From assembly GCA_944383305.1 (NCBI GenBank), contig CALWOZ010000010.1, positions 1 through 59,450 on the forward strand: a DNA stretch of 59,450 nucleotides, given 5' to 3'. The DNA is from an uncultured Clostridia bacterium (GTDB lineage Bacteria; Bacillota; Clostridia; Lachnospirales; CAG-274). Position numbers and translations under genes: made by a program. A model generated the notes under the pieces. It made no database searches, had not been told where the DNA came from, and saw nothing but the letters and a program-made list of their open reading frames with translations. Shown one piece after another: positions 10,858-19,180 of the stretch (position 1 is its first letter; each line of letters starts with the position of its first letter).

Positions 10858-12399
10858 TTATTTAATTAACAAAGATTCTCCAGTCATTTCTTTTGGTTGT
10901 TCTAAACTCATCATATCTAAAAGTGTTGGTGCTATATCAGCAAGCTTACCATTTTCTTTAAGACCTTTAGCTTTATCACAATTTACAAGAATAAATGGAA
11001 CTGGATTTGTAGTATGAGCAGTAAATGGCTGACCAGTATTATAATCTATAAGTTGGTCGCTGTTGCCGTGGTCTGCACAAATAAACATTTGAGCATTATT
11101 TTCTATTACTGTGTCTACTACTTTTCCTATACATTCATCTACAAACTCAATAGATTTAATAGCTGCATCTATAACACCTGTATGCCCTACCATATCAGGA
11201 TTTGCATAGTTTACAATAATTAAATCATATTTACCATTTGATATATTTTCTGTTAATTTTTCTGTTACTTCTTTTGCACTCATTTCTGGTTGTAAGTCAT
11301 AAGTTGCAACCTTTGGAGAAGGTATTAATATTCTGTCTTCGTTTTTATAAGGTTCTTCTACTCCACCATTAAAGAAAAATGTAACGTGTGCATATTTTTC
11401 TGTTTCAGCAAGTCTTAATTGTGTAAGTCCTAAATTAGATATGTATTCACCAAAAGTATTTGTTAAACTTTCTTTTAAGAATACAACTTCTTTATTTTTA
11501 ATAGAAGAATCATAGTCTGTAAAAGTTACAAATTTTAAATTAAAGTATCCTTTATCTCTATCAAATCCTGTAAATTCCTCATCACAAAAAGCTCTTGTCA
11601 TTTCTCTAGCTCTGTCTGGACGATAGTTAAAGAAAATAACTGAATCATTTTCATTAATAGTAGCTACTGGCATATCATTTTCTGTAATAACAGTAGGAAC
11701 TATAAATTCATCATTAACATCTTTAGAGTAAGAGTTTTCTATATATGCTATTACATTATCTGTGCTATCACCTTTACCCATAACCATAGCATTATAAGCG
11801 TGTTCTACTCTTTCCCAACGATTATCTCTATCCATAGCATAGTATCTACCACTAATAGTAGCTATTTTACCTACACCTATTTCGTTGATTTTAGCTTGTA
11901 ATTCTTCTAAAAATCCTTTACCAGACGTTGGAGGAGTATCTCTACCATCTAAAAATGCGTGAATGTATACTTTTTCAATACCATTCATTTTAGCCATTTT
12001 TAATAAGCCATATAAATGTTCATTATGGCTATGTACTCCACCACTAGATAAAAGTCCCATTAAATGTAATGCACTATTTCTTTCTTTACAGTTTTCCATA
12101 GCACCTTTAAGAACACTATTTTCAAAAAAATCTCCATCTTGAATAGATTTAGTTATTCTAGTAAGTTCTTGATAAACAATTCTACCAGCACCCATATTTA
12201 AGTGTCCAACTTCAGAATTTCCCATTTGTCCATCTGGTAAACCAACAAATAATCCACTAGCGTTACCTTTTACACAAGGGTATTCTTTAGTTATTCTGTC
12301 AATATTAGGAGTGTTAGCAAGTTTAATTGCGTTACCTTCAGTTTTTTCATTTATTCCAAAACCGTCTAATATCATTAAAACAGTAGTTTTTTTGCTCAT
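10858..12399 (-). CDS. gpmI: 2,3-bisphosphoglycerate-independent phosphoglycerate mutase
   Basis: This enzyme interconverts 3- and 2-phosphoglycerate using two Mn ions and a phosphoserine intermediate. The alkaline-phosphatase fold is evident from LMILDGFG at the N-terminus, the phosphoserine loop MGNSEVGHLNMGAGR near residue 62, HAFLDGRDTPP, GRYYAMDRDNRWERV, FFNYRPDRARE, YANPDMVGHTG and ADHGNSD. The 513 aa match the family. The ATG at 12399 has AAGGAG at about 8 nt. It follows tpiA by 18 bp and so is probably cotranscribed with pgk and tpiA. Confidence 0.97.
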   Translation of the reverse strand: MSKKTTVLMILDGFGINEKTEGNAIKLANTPNIDRITKEYPCVKGNASGLFVGLPDGQMGNSEVGHLNMGAGRIVYQELTRITKSIQDGDFFENSVLKGAMENCKERNSALHLMGLLSSGGVHSHNEHLYGLLKMAKMNGIEKVYIHAFLDGRDTPPTSGKGFLEELQAKINEIGVGKIATISGRYYAMDRDNRWERVEHAYNAMVMGKGDSTDNVIAYIENSYSKDVNDEFIVPTVITENDMPVATINENDSVIFFNYRPDRAREMTRAFCDEEFTGFDRDKGYFNLKFVTFTDYDSSIKNKEVVFLKESLTNTFGEYISNLGLTQLRLAETEKYAHVTFFFNGGVEEPYKNEDRILIPSPKVATYDLQPEMSAKEVTEKLTENISNGKYDLIIVNYANPDMVGHTGVIDAAIKSIEFVDECIGKVVDTVIENNAQMFICADHGNSDQLIDYNTGQPFTAHTTNPVPFILVNCDKAKGLKENGKLADIAPTLLDMMSLEQPKEMTGESLLIK

Positions 12400-12417
12400 A
12401 TTTATCTCCTTATAAGA

Positions 12418-13161
12418 TTAATAATTTACAACTTTAATAAAGTCTTCTTTAAGACTAGCGCCACCTACTAAACCACCATCTATATTTGGCATATTAAATA
12501 ATTCGTTAGCGCTATCTCCAGTAACACTTCCACCGTATTGTATTCTAATAACATCTGCTATCTCTTGTCCGTATACCTCAGCTACTACTTTTCTAACTTC
12601 TTTACAAACTTCTTCTGCTTGTTCTTTAGTAGCAACTTTTCCAGTACCAATTGCCCAAATTGGTTCATAAGCTATAACAACTTTTTTAGCATCTTCTTTA
12701 GAGATACCAGCAAATGCTTTTTTAACTTGTATTCTAACTAATTCAATAGTAATATCAAGTTCTCTTTCTTCAAGACTTTCTCCAACACATAAAATAGGAA
12801 CTATATTGTGTTCTAAAGCTTTTTTAACTTTTTTGTTTACTATTTCGTCAGTTTCTCCAAAATATGCACGTCTTTCAGAATGACCAATAATAACATATTT
12901 TACGCCAAGTTCTTTAAGCATAGAAGGAGCTATTTCACCTGTATAAGCACCCGATTCTTCAAAGTGCATATTTTGAGCACCAAGATTAATGTTTGTACCT
13001 TTAATAGCCTCAGAAACAGATGCTAAATCTACAAAAGGTACACAAACAACTACATCACTTTTATCTGTATCAATACCACTTTTTAAAGAGTTAATAAGTT
13101 CAACTGCTTCATTATGGTTTTTATTCATTTTCCAGTTACCAGCTATAATTTTTTTTCTCAT
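12418..13161 (-). CDS. tpiA: Triosephosphate isomerase
   Basis: This TIM-barrel enzyme interconverts dihydroxyacetone phosphate and glyceraldehyde 3-phosphate. It shows the N-terminal GNWKMNK with the catalytic Lys, VIIGHSERR with the electrophilic His, [11 protein letters not shown] with the catalytic Glu, and the phosphate loops IQYGGSV and GGLVGGASL. The ATG at 13161 gives 247 aa; GGAGG lies 5 nt upstream and itself lies inside a spurious longer reading that begins at 13173. It is 68 bp downstream of pgk, in the same orientation, and is followed closely by gpmI. Confidence 0.97.
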   Translation of the reverse strand: MRKKIIAGNWKMNKNHNEAVELINSLKSGIDTDKSDVVVCVPFVDLASVSEAIKGTNINLGAQNMHFEESGAYTGEIAPSMLKELGVKYVIIGHSERRAYFGETDEIVNKKVKKALEHNIVPILCVGESLEERELDITIELVRIQVKKAFAGISKEDAKKVVIAYEPIWAIGTGKVATKEQAEEVCKEVRKVVAEVYGQEIADVIRIQYGGSVTGDSANELFNMPNIDGGLVGGASLKEDFIKVVNY

Positions 13162-13229
13162 AATATCCTCCACAATATATAGACTAAGGCAAAGCCCTAT
13201 CTATATATTAATTTTAAATTTTTTAAATA

Positions 13230-14417
13230 TTATTTATCATTTGCTGCAACAACACCTGGTAATTCTTTACCTTCTAAGAATTCTAAAGAAGCTCCACCAC
13301 CTGTTGAAATATGGCTCATTTTATCAGCAAATCCAAGTTGATTAACAGCAGCTGCAGAATCTCCACCACCAATAATTGTAGTAGCGTCAATGTTTGCTAA
13401 TGCTTCAGCTACAGCAATTGTACCTTTTGCAAAGTTAGGGAATTCAAATACACCCATAGGTCCGTTCCAAACAACAGTTTTAGCATCTTTTAAAGCATTT
13501 TTAAATAATTCTCTAGTTTTTTCACCAATATCAAGACCTTGCCAGCCTGCTGGGATACCGCCTTCTACTGTTTTAAATTCTGTATCATTTTTAAATTCTT
13601 GTGTAACAACTGTATCAACTGGTATTAAGAAGTTTACACCTTTAGCTTTAGCTTTTTCCATCATTTCTTTAGCATATTCTACTTTATCTGCTTCTAATAA
13701 AGAATCGCCTACTTCAAGCCCATTAGCTTTCATAAATGTGTAAGCCATACCTCCACCAATGATTAATGTATCTACTTTTTCAAGTAAGTTGTTAATAACG
13801 TTAATTTTGTCAGAAACTTTAGCACCACCTAAGATAGCAACAAAAGGTCTAACAGGATTGTTTACTGCATTACCTAAATAAGTTATTTCTTTATCCATTA
13901 AATAACCAACAGCAGCTTCAGAGACAAATTGTGTAACACCAACTGTTGAACAATGTGCTCTATGAGAAGAACCAAAAGCATCATTTACATAAATATCACA
14001 AAGACTAGCAAGTTCTTTACTAAATTCTTCAACATTTTTAGTTTCTTCTTTTCTAAATCTAGTGTTTTCTAATAAAACAACATCGCCTTCTTGCATAGCT
14101 TCAACAGCTTTTCTAGCATTTTCACCAACAACTGTATCGTCTGCTGCAAAAGTAACTTTTTTGCCTAATTTTTCAGATAATCTAGTAGCAACAGGTGCTA
14201 AAGATGCACTAGGAGTAGGTTCTTTTGGCTTACCTAAGTGAGAACATAAAATAACTTTTGCACCTTCGTTTATTAATTTATTTATTGTTGGAAGAGCTGC
14301 AACTATTCTATTTTCGTCTGTAATAACACCATCTTGTAATGGTACGTTAAAGTCACATCTTACTAATACTCTTTTACCTTTTACTTGTAAATCATCAACG
14401 GATTTTTTATTTAACAT
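13230..14417 (-). CDS. pgk: Phosphoglycerate kinase
   Basis: This enzyme makes ATP from 1,3-bisphosphoglycerate in glycolysis. Recognisable segments are [14 protein letters not shown] near the N-terminus, [60 protein letters not shown], and the C-terminal [12 protein letters not shown] and [18 protein letters not shown] (quoted as pieces). The 395 aa fit the family. The ATG at 14417 is preceded by AAAGGGG; a reading to 14444 has no ribosome site. It is the first gene of the glycolytic cluster. No gapA or cggR lies upstream; the neighbour there is a divergent small gene. Confidence 0.97.
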   Translation of the reverse strand: MLNKKSVDDLQVKGKRVLVRCDFNVPLQDGVITDENRIVAALPTINKLINEGAKVILCSHLGKPKEPTPSASLAPVATRLSEKLGKKVTFAADDTVVGENARKAVEAMQEGDVVLLENTRFRKEETKNVEEFSKELASLCDIYVNDAFGSSHRAHCSTVGVTQFVSEAAVGYLMDKEITYLGNAVNNPVRPFVAILGGAKVSDKINVINNLLEKVDTLIIGGGMAYTFMKANGLEVGDSLLEADKVEYAKEMMEKAKAKGVNFLIPVDTVVTQEFKNDTEFKTVEGGIPAGWQGLDIGEKTRELFKNALKDAKTVVWNGPMGVFEFPNFAKGTIAVAEALANIDATTIIGGGDSAAAVNQLGFADKMSHISTGGGASLEFLEGKELPGVVAANDK

Positions 14418-14499
14418 AATAAATTCCCCTTTCAAAATACACAATATTTTGTGCTACTAAATTTAAAATTTATATTTAGAATTTATGATTAATAATATA

Positions 14500-14524
14500 T
14501 ATCAATCACATTGATAATATTATA
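14500..14524 (-). promoter_or_regulatory. Candidate -10 and palindromic operator upstream of pgk
   Basis: On the minus strand TATAAT (14524-14519) is followed at once by a perfect 7-bp inverted repeat TATCAAT-CAC-ATTGATA (14500-14516), about 85 bp upstream of pgk. The position fits an operator at the transcription start. I see no good -35 at the usual spacing, so the promoter is tentative. The rest of 14418-14806, the divergent spacer, is AT-rich with nothing else I can name. Confidence 0.35.
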
Positions 14525-14806
14525 ACATATTTACCATTTTATTGCTTTACACTTTTTATACAATTTTTTATAGTTTTTACTATATTTTTTTATTCATAAC
14601 ACACAATTAAAAGCCTATAATTTTAATATTAATACAGTTTTATATATTTTACATATATACTTATCTATTATATTATGGATTTTTTATAAAACTATACTAT
14701 AAAATAATTTATATTTTAATTATTTTATAATTAAATAAACCTTTTATTAATATTCTCGTATATTTATATAAGAAATAACAATTTAATATTTATGGAGGTA
14801 ATTAAT

Positions 14807-15169
14807 ATGGTAAATGAAAGAATGATGATTTTAGAAATGATTAAAGACGGTAAAATATCTGTTGATGACGGTGTTAAACTTTTAAATGCTATAAATAAAA
14901 ATAATTCATCTGGTTTTGGAGACTTTACAAGTGATTTAAAATATAAAATTTATAACATACCTAAGCCAGATACTACAAAAATTAAACAAAATACACAAGC
15001 ATTTTTTAACAAAACAGAAGAAATATTTGACGATTTTACAAAATCAGTAAGAGATTTTTTTAATACAAATAATAATACTCAAAACAATCCAACTATTAAT
15101 GTAGAGCAAGTAAACCCTACAAATGATAATGATAATAACAATGATGACAAAAACGACAATATTAATTAA
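14807..15169 (+). CDS. Small protein with YvlB/SHOCT-like N-terminal helix pair
   Basis: The first 35 residues (RMMILEMIKDGKISVDDG, then VKLLNAI) match the short SHOCT-like module found at the N-terminus of YvlB/LiaX-type envelope-stress proteins of Firmicutes: a helix, a turn with G-K-I-S, and an E/D-x-G-x-x-L-L helix. The rest is polar, with FFNKTEEIFDDFTKSVRDFF suggesting an amphipathic helix. The C-terminal 35 residues are a low-complexity Asn/Asp tail. There is no membrane segment. The ATG at 14807 has GGAGG 8 nt upstream. It is monocistronic with its own terminator. Function is unknown; membrane-stress or oligomerisation roles are guesses from the module. Confidence 0.75.
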   Translation: MVNERMMILEMIKDGKISVDDGVKLLNAINKNNSSGFGDFTSDLKYKIYNIPKPDTTKIKQNTQAFFNKTEEIFDDFTKSVRDFFNTNNNTQNNPTINVEQVNPTNDNDNNNDDKNDNIN

Positions 15170-15180
15170 ATAATTTATAT

Positions 15181-15216
15181 AAAATAGCTATAAATTCCTT
15201 TATTTATAGCTATTTT
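15181..15216 (+). terminator. Rho-independent terminator
   Basis: A perfect 14-bp stem (15181-15194 with 15203-15216) with an 8-nt loop and following T residues lies 12 bp after the stop codon. Confidence 0.85.
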
Positions 15217-15438
15217 TATGCTATAATATTTTTAAAATTGTTGTGCTTAATTATATATTTATAAAATCTACTACTATATGAATACTTAATAATTATACTA
15301 ACATTATAAAAAATAATATATATTAATTATAATTATTAAAAATATTTTTATAAATAAGTTTATTTTATATTATTTTTAGTATAATATTTATTATATAAAT
15401 TAATTACTTTATTTTTTAATTACAAAGGAGGTAATATA

Positions 15439-15747
15439 TTGTATTTATCTTTAATGATTATGCTAAGTATAATATTAGCTATAATTAGTATTATAGTTAG
15501 TATTATTAGCTATGTGTATATATATTTAGATGCAAAACAAAAAAATGAAGAACCAGTTTTATGGCTTATTGTAGTTTTATTTTCAGGTATTATTGGTGTA
15601 ATAGTTTATGTTATATCACAAAGGAAAAAAACTTATGAAAATGTTAACCCTAAATACTTAAAATATTTAAAATTCTTTATTTATTACTATATAGCAGAGA
15701 TTATTTTTGGTATATGGTATTTTACTTCTATATTAGCACATTATTAA
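15439..15747 (+). CDS. Small membrane protein with PLDc_N-like domain
   Basis: This 102-aa protein has an N-terminal transmembrane helix (about residues 4-28), a second helix (about 41-58, WLIVVLFSGIIGVIVYVI) followed by SQRKK, and a third near the C-terminus (about 75-98). The core, with LDAKQKNEEPVLWLIVVLFSG, resembles the membrane-anchor domain found at the N-terminus of cardiolipin-synthase-type phospholipase D proteins and in stand-alone small membrane proteins. The start is a TTG with AAAGGAGG 7 nt upstream; an ATG five codons further in has no ribosome site. No catalytic domain is attached. Function is unknown. Confidence 0.7.
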   Translation: MYLSLMIMLSIILAIISIIVSIISYVYIYLDAKQKNEEPVLWLIVVLFSGIIGVIVYVISQRKKTYENVNPKYLKYLKFFIYYYIAEIIFGIWYFTSILAHY

Positions 15748-15799
15748 AATAGTATAAAAACTCTGATTGGACACTTAATCAGAGTTTTTATACTATTTT
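15746..15799. terminator. Bidirectional terminator between convergent genes
   Basis: A perfect 23-bp inverted repeat (15746-15768 and 15777-15799) with the 8-nt loop GGACACTT starts inside the stop codon of the PLDc_N-like gene and ends 10 bp before the stop of the convergent gene. A and T runs on the two sides suit termination in both directions. Confidence 0.9.
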
Positions 15800-15808
15800 T
15801 ATTTTAAC

Positions 15809-15979
15809 CTATGCTAAAGCTTTTTCAAGTTTATCTATTTCACTATAAGGAAATACTTTTAAAAGTTCTCTATATTGATATTGAGTTAGACCTTCTGTTG
15901 AAGTATACATTTCAATTTTTTTATCTGTATCTGCATTAATAAACTCTTCTTTAAATTTTTCAAACTTCATTAGTTCCAT
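15809..15979 (-). CDS. Small helical protein of unknown function, 56 aa
   Basis: The ATG at 15979 has GGAAGGGA about 8 nt upstream and overlaps the end of the preceding TSUP gene by 20 bp, so it is probably translationally coupled to it. The product (MELMKFEKFKEEF, then INADTDKKIEMYTSTEG, then LTQYQYRELLKVFP) is charged and predicted helical, with no membrane segment or signal peptide. I do not recognise the family. The coupling to a transporter gene suggests an accessory role, but nothing in the sequence says which. Confidence 0.6.
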   Translation of the reverse strand: MELMKFEKFKEEFINADTDKKIEMYTSTEGLTQYQYRELLKVFPYSEIDKLEKALA

Positions 15980-16340
15980 TTTTTTGTTCCCTTCCTTTTT
16001 TAAACATTTCACTTATTCCCATAAATAATAAAAACCAGCCAAAAATCTTTCGAAGTATTTCTCCTTTTAGATTTATGGCAATGATAGAACCTATTATAGC
16101 TCCTATTATACCAAATATTATTATTTTAAAAAGTCCTTTTTTTTCAATGTTTTTATTTTTACTATGAACAAAAATAGCTATAATAGCTGTTGGTATAAAA
16201 TACAACAAATTAATATTTTGAGCCATTTTTTGCTCAAAGTTAAAAATAAGGGTAAGGGCTGGTATTAAAATAGTTCCTCCACCTATACCCATACCGCTTA
16301 TAACACCCGATATTAAACCTATTAAAAATAACCATATCAT
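15960..16340 (-). CDS. TSUP (TauE/SafE) family transporter, half-size subunit
   Basis: This 126-aa membrane protein is half the usual TauE/SafE length of about 250 aa. It begins MIWLFLIGLISGVISG and has the family's glycine-rich repeat motif GMGIGGGTILIPAL at about residues 17-30, with three to four hydrophobic helices. The family exports sulfur oxyanions or organosulfonates; the substrate here is unknown. Its ATG at 16340 overlaps the stop of the preceding half-size gene in an ATGA arrangement. The two genes therefore look like the two halves of one transporter made as separate chains. Confidence 0.85.
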   Translation of the reverse strand: MIWLFLIGLISGVISGMGIGGGTILIPALTLIFNFEQKMAQNINLLYFIPTAIIAIFVHSKNKNIEKKGLFKIIIFGIIGAIIGSIIAINLKGEILRKIFGWFLLFMGISEMFKKGREQKNGTNEV

Positions 16341-16689
16341 AAAATTAATCTCCACGCACCTACAAGCATAAATAAACCAAATATTTTGTGTAACCATTTA
16401 GATGGTATCTTTTTTAAATATTTAGCCCCTATAAAGCCTCCTAATAATCCACCTAATGATATAACTATTATTGTTTTCAAATCTACGTTTATTTCTTTAA
16501 AATATATAAATATACTAACTATTGATAATGGTAAAATAGTAGCTATTGCTGTTGCGTGAGCTTTATGTTCTTCCATTTTTAAAAACTTTTCAAGACTTGG
16601 CACTAATATGGTGCCTCCACCAGATCCAAAAAGTCCGTTAAAAAATCCTGTTATTAAACCTATTAAATAAACAAAAAATTTTTATTCAA
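16337..16689 (-). CDS. TSUP family transporter, half-size subunit, apparently frameshifted at its start
   Basis: From 16681 down, one frame encodes a TSUP half with FFVYLIGLITGFFNGLFG, then SGGGTILVPSLEKFLKMEEH, then helices ending in VGAWRLIL. This frame has no usable start codon upstream of the first helix: a TAA lies at 16684-16682. A TTG at 16689 with AAGGTGGTGA upstream is in a different frame and would join the transporter frame if the T6 run (minus strand, 16679-16674) had one more base. A downstream GTG at 16603 would lose the first helix and the glycine motif. So this is either a sequencing indel, a real frameshift mutation or homopolymer phase variation. Confidence 0.7.
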
Positions 16690-16745
16690 GCCATCACCAC
16701 CTTAACTATATTTTGGCTTAAATAAAAATTTTTATGCTAATTTTT

Positions 16746-17399
16746 CTATTTTTTATTTTTCTTTTCTAATTTTTCATATTCTTTACAACAATGTTGCATA
16801 AAACATATAGAGCAATTAGGATTTCTAGCTTTACATATGGCTCTACCGTGTGCTATAACTTGAGTGTTATATCTTATCCAATGTTCTTTTGGTAAAATTT
16901 TCATAAGTTCAAACTCTATTTTTACCGGGTCATCATTTTTTACAAGTCCAAGTTTTTTAGATATACGTTTGACGTGAGTATCTACCACAACACTAGGTAA
17001 ATTAAAAATATGACTTCTAACCACATTGGCTGTCTTTCTACCTACACCTGCAAGACTAGTTAAATCTTCTATACTAGACGGTACTTGTCCGTTATACACT
17101 TCTAAAAGTCTTCTGCTGGCTAATATTATATTTTTAGCCTTATTATGATAAAATCCAGTAGGTTTTACATCTTGTTCCATTTGGGCTAAATCTGCCTCTG
17201 CAAAGCTTTTTAATGTAGGATACTTTTTAAAAAGCTTTTCTGTAACAATATTTACTCTATCATCTGTACATTGTGCACTAAGCATAGTGGCTATTAAAAG
17301 TTCATATGCTGTAGAGTGATTTAGATAGCATTTGTCCTCTGTTTTATAATATTCATCTAAAAGTTTTGTAACTTCTTTTACTCTATCAGAAAGTTTCAT
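16746..17399 (-). CDS. nth: Endonuclease III (DNA glycosylase/AP lyase)
   Basis: This base-excision repair enzyme removes oxidised pyrimidines and cuts the abasic site. It has the helix-hairpin-helix LTSLAGVGRKTANVV with the catalytic Lys, the catalytic Asp in VVDTHVKRISKKLG, the segment MLSAQCTDDRVN, and a C-terminal 4Fe-4S loop with four cysteines spaced C-X6-C-X2-C-X5-C (CKARNPNCSICFMQHC). The 217 aa fit the family. The ATG at 17399 has AGAGG about 9 nt upstream. It overlaps the end of the radical SAM gene by 14 bp, so the two are probably coupled. Confidence 0.96.
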   Translation of the reverse strand: MKLSDRVKEVTKLLDEYYKTEDKCYLNHSTAYELLIATMLSAQCTDDRVNIVTEKLFKKYPTLKSFAEADLAQMEQDVKPTGFYHNKAKNIILASRRLLEVYNGQVPSSIEDLTSLAGVGRKTANVVRSHIFNLPSVVVDTHVKRISKKLGLVKNDDPVKIEFELMKILPKEHWIRYNTQVIAHGRAICKARNPNCSICFMQHCCKEYEKLEKKNKK

Positions 17400-19176
17400 C
17401 AAAATTACCTCTTTCTAAATAATAATATTTAACTTTGTATATTAAATCATTTTTTGTATAATAATCAAATAATATATAAGTTTCTTTTTTATCTATTTGT
17501 TCAAAATTACTATTTATAATATTTTCTATGTCTATATTAAATTTTTCAAAATAACACATTCTACTAATTTGTTTTGCATCATATTTTTGTAAATGGGGTA
17601 AATATTTTTTTATATTTTCTTCATTATTATAAAATCTTCTTTCTTTTTCTTTAAATTCATTATTATACTCAGTATTTATCCAAACTGGTAAACTTTTAAT
17701 ATTATCATTTAATAAAATATCAAATTTTACAATTTCATTTAAAATACTGCTATTCATTCCATCTATACTACTTAAAAATGTATATATTATTTCATATAAT
17801 TTCATTTTACTATGACTAATGTTATTATATTTATTGTTTATCCAATATATAGATAGATTTTCAAAAAAATCAAATGGAGATTTAAAAAATTTTATTCCAT
17901 ATTTTATTGTATTAATAGCTTTACCTGAGTTATAATATGTTTCTACCATTTCTTCTATGTTTTTTAACATTGTCATTTTGTCATAATTTATAAGATTAGT
18001 ATAAAGCACTTCATATGGAGCTTTATCTTTATAAACTATTCCATATTTTTTTGCATTTATTCTAAGTCCAGACCCTTTTAATAACTTTAAAAATCCAAGT
18101 TGAAATTGCTCTGGATAAATTTTAAAAACATCATTAAAAGATTTTTTAAATATTTCATAATCTTCAAAAGGCAGTCCTGCTATAAGGTCTAAATGTTGGT
18201 GGATATTTTTTAGTTTTTTTATTTCATTTACCTTGTCAAAAAGTTTTTCTAAATTTGTTTTTCTTTTTATTTCATCTAATGTATGATTATTAGTAGATTG
18301 TACACCTATTTCAAATTGAAAAAGACCTAATCTAGCTTTTTTTAGAGTATTTATCATATCTTGGTCTATTAAATCTGCTGATATTTCAAAATGAAAATTA
18401 GTTATTCCATTGTCATTATCTATTAGATAATTCCATATTAATAATGCAAATTTTTTATTACAATTAAATGTTCTATCTACAAACTTTACTTGTTTAACAT
18501 TATTTTTTAAGAAAAAATCTAAATCTTGTTTTACTCTTTCTTCAGTTAAAAATCTAAGACCTTTTTCTAAAGATGATAAACAATATTGACAGTTATAAGG
18601 GCAACCTCTTGATGCTTCATAATACAATATTTTGTTCTCTGTACCATAAAGCCCTTCTTTATAAACAAAAGGTATTTTATCCAATTCTAATAATTTTCTA
18701 TCATTAGTTATAATTAAGTTATTATTTATTTTAAATGCTATACCTTCTATACTTTCAAATGATTCATCTATATATTTTATAGTATTAAATTTATCTACTA
18801 ATTCATTTACAGTTTGTTCGCCTTCACCGATACAAACTATATCAACACCTTTTTCAAAAATATATTTATAATCATAGCTTACCTCAGGTCCACCTACAAA
18901 TATTTTTATGTTTGGTAATAATTTTTTAATAGTAGATATAATATCTAAAATAATATTTATGTTCCAAATATAACAAGAAAAACCTAAAAAATCAGGTTTT
19001 TCTTCATATATTTCGTTTATGATAGTATCCTCATCATTATTTATTGTAAATTCTTTTATATTTATATTTGTGTTGTTTTCTTTACAATATGTGTATATAC
19101 TTCTCACTGCTAGTGATGTATGTATATACTTTGCATTTATAGCAACTAATAATGTTTTTATATTAATCACTCCCAT
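17386..19176 (-). CDS. B12-binding-domain radical SAM protein (DUF4080 type)
   Basis: The N-terminal 130 residues form a cobalamin-binding-type Rossmann domain (TLLVAINAKYIHTSLAVRSI, then FLGFSCYIWNI and VGGPEVSYD). The radical SAM core follows with the cluster motif CPYNCQYC near residue 190-197 and YYEASRGCP before it. The C-terminal 200 residues fit the DUF4080 region found in this subgroup. Related proteins act in methylation or other radical reactions, but the substrate of this subgroup is not known to me. The start is uncertain: the ATG at 19176 lacks a clear ribosome site, and a GTG two codons in is possible. It lies 4 bp after the deacetylase gene and overlaps nth. Confidence 0.85.
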   Translation of the reverse strand: MGVINIKTLLVAINAKYIHTSLAVRSIYTYCKENNTNINIKEFTINNDEDTIINEIYEEKPDFLGFSCYIWNINIILDIISTIKKLLPNIKIFVGGPEVSYDYKYIFEKGVDIVCIGEGEQTVNELVDKFNTIKYIDESFESIEGIAFKINNNLIITNDRKLLELDKIPFVYKEGLYGTENKILYYEASRGCPYNCQYCLSSLEKGLRFLTEERVKQDLDFFLKNNVKQVKFVDRTFNCNKKFALLIWNYLIDNDNGITNFHFEISADLIDQDMINTLKKARLGLFQFEIGVQSTNNHTLDEIKRKTNLEKLFDKVNEIKKLKNIHQHLDLIAGLPFEDYEIFKKSFNDVFKIYPEQFQLGFLKLLKGSGLRINAKKYGIVYKDKAPYEVLYTNLINYDKMTMLKNIEEMVETYYNSGKAINTIKYGIKFFKSPFDFFENLSIYWINNKYNNISHSKMKLYEIIYTFLSSIDGMNSSILNEIVKFDILLNDNIKSLPVWINTEYNNEFKEKERRFYNNEENIKKYLPHLQKYDAKQISRMCYFEKFNIDIENIINSNFEQIDKKETYILFDYYTKNDLIYKVKYYYLERGNFDETF

Positions 19177-19180
19177 TAGT

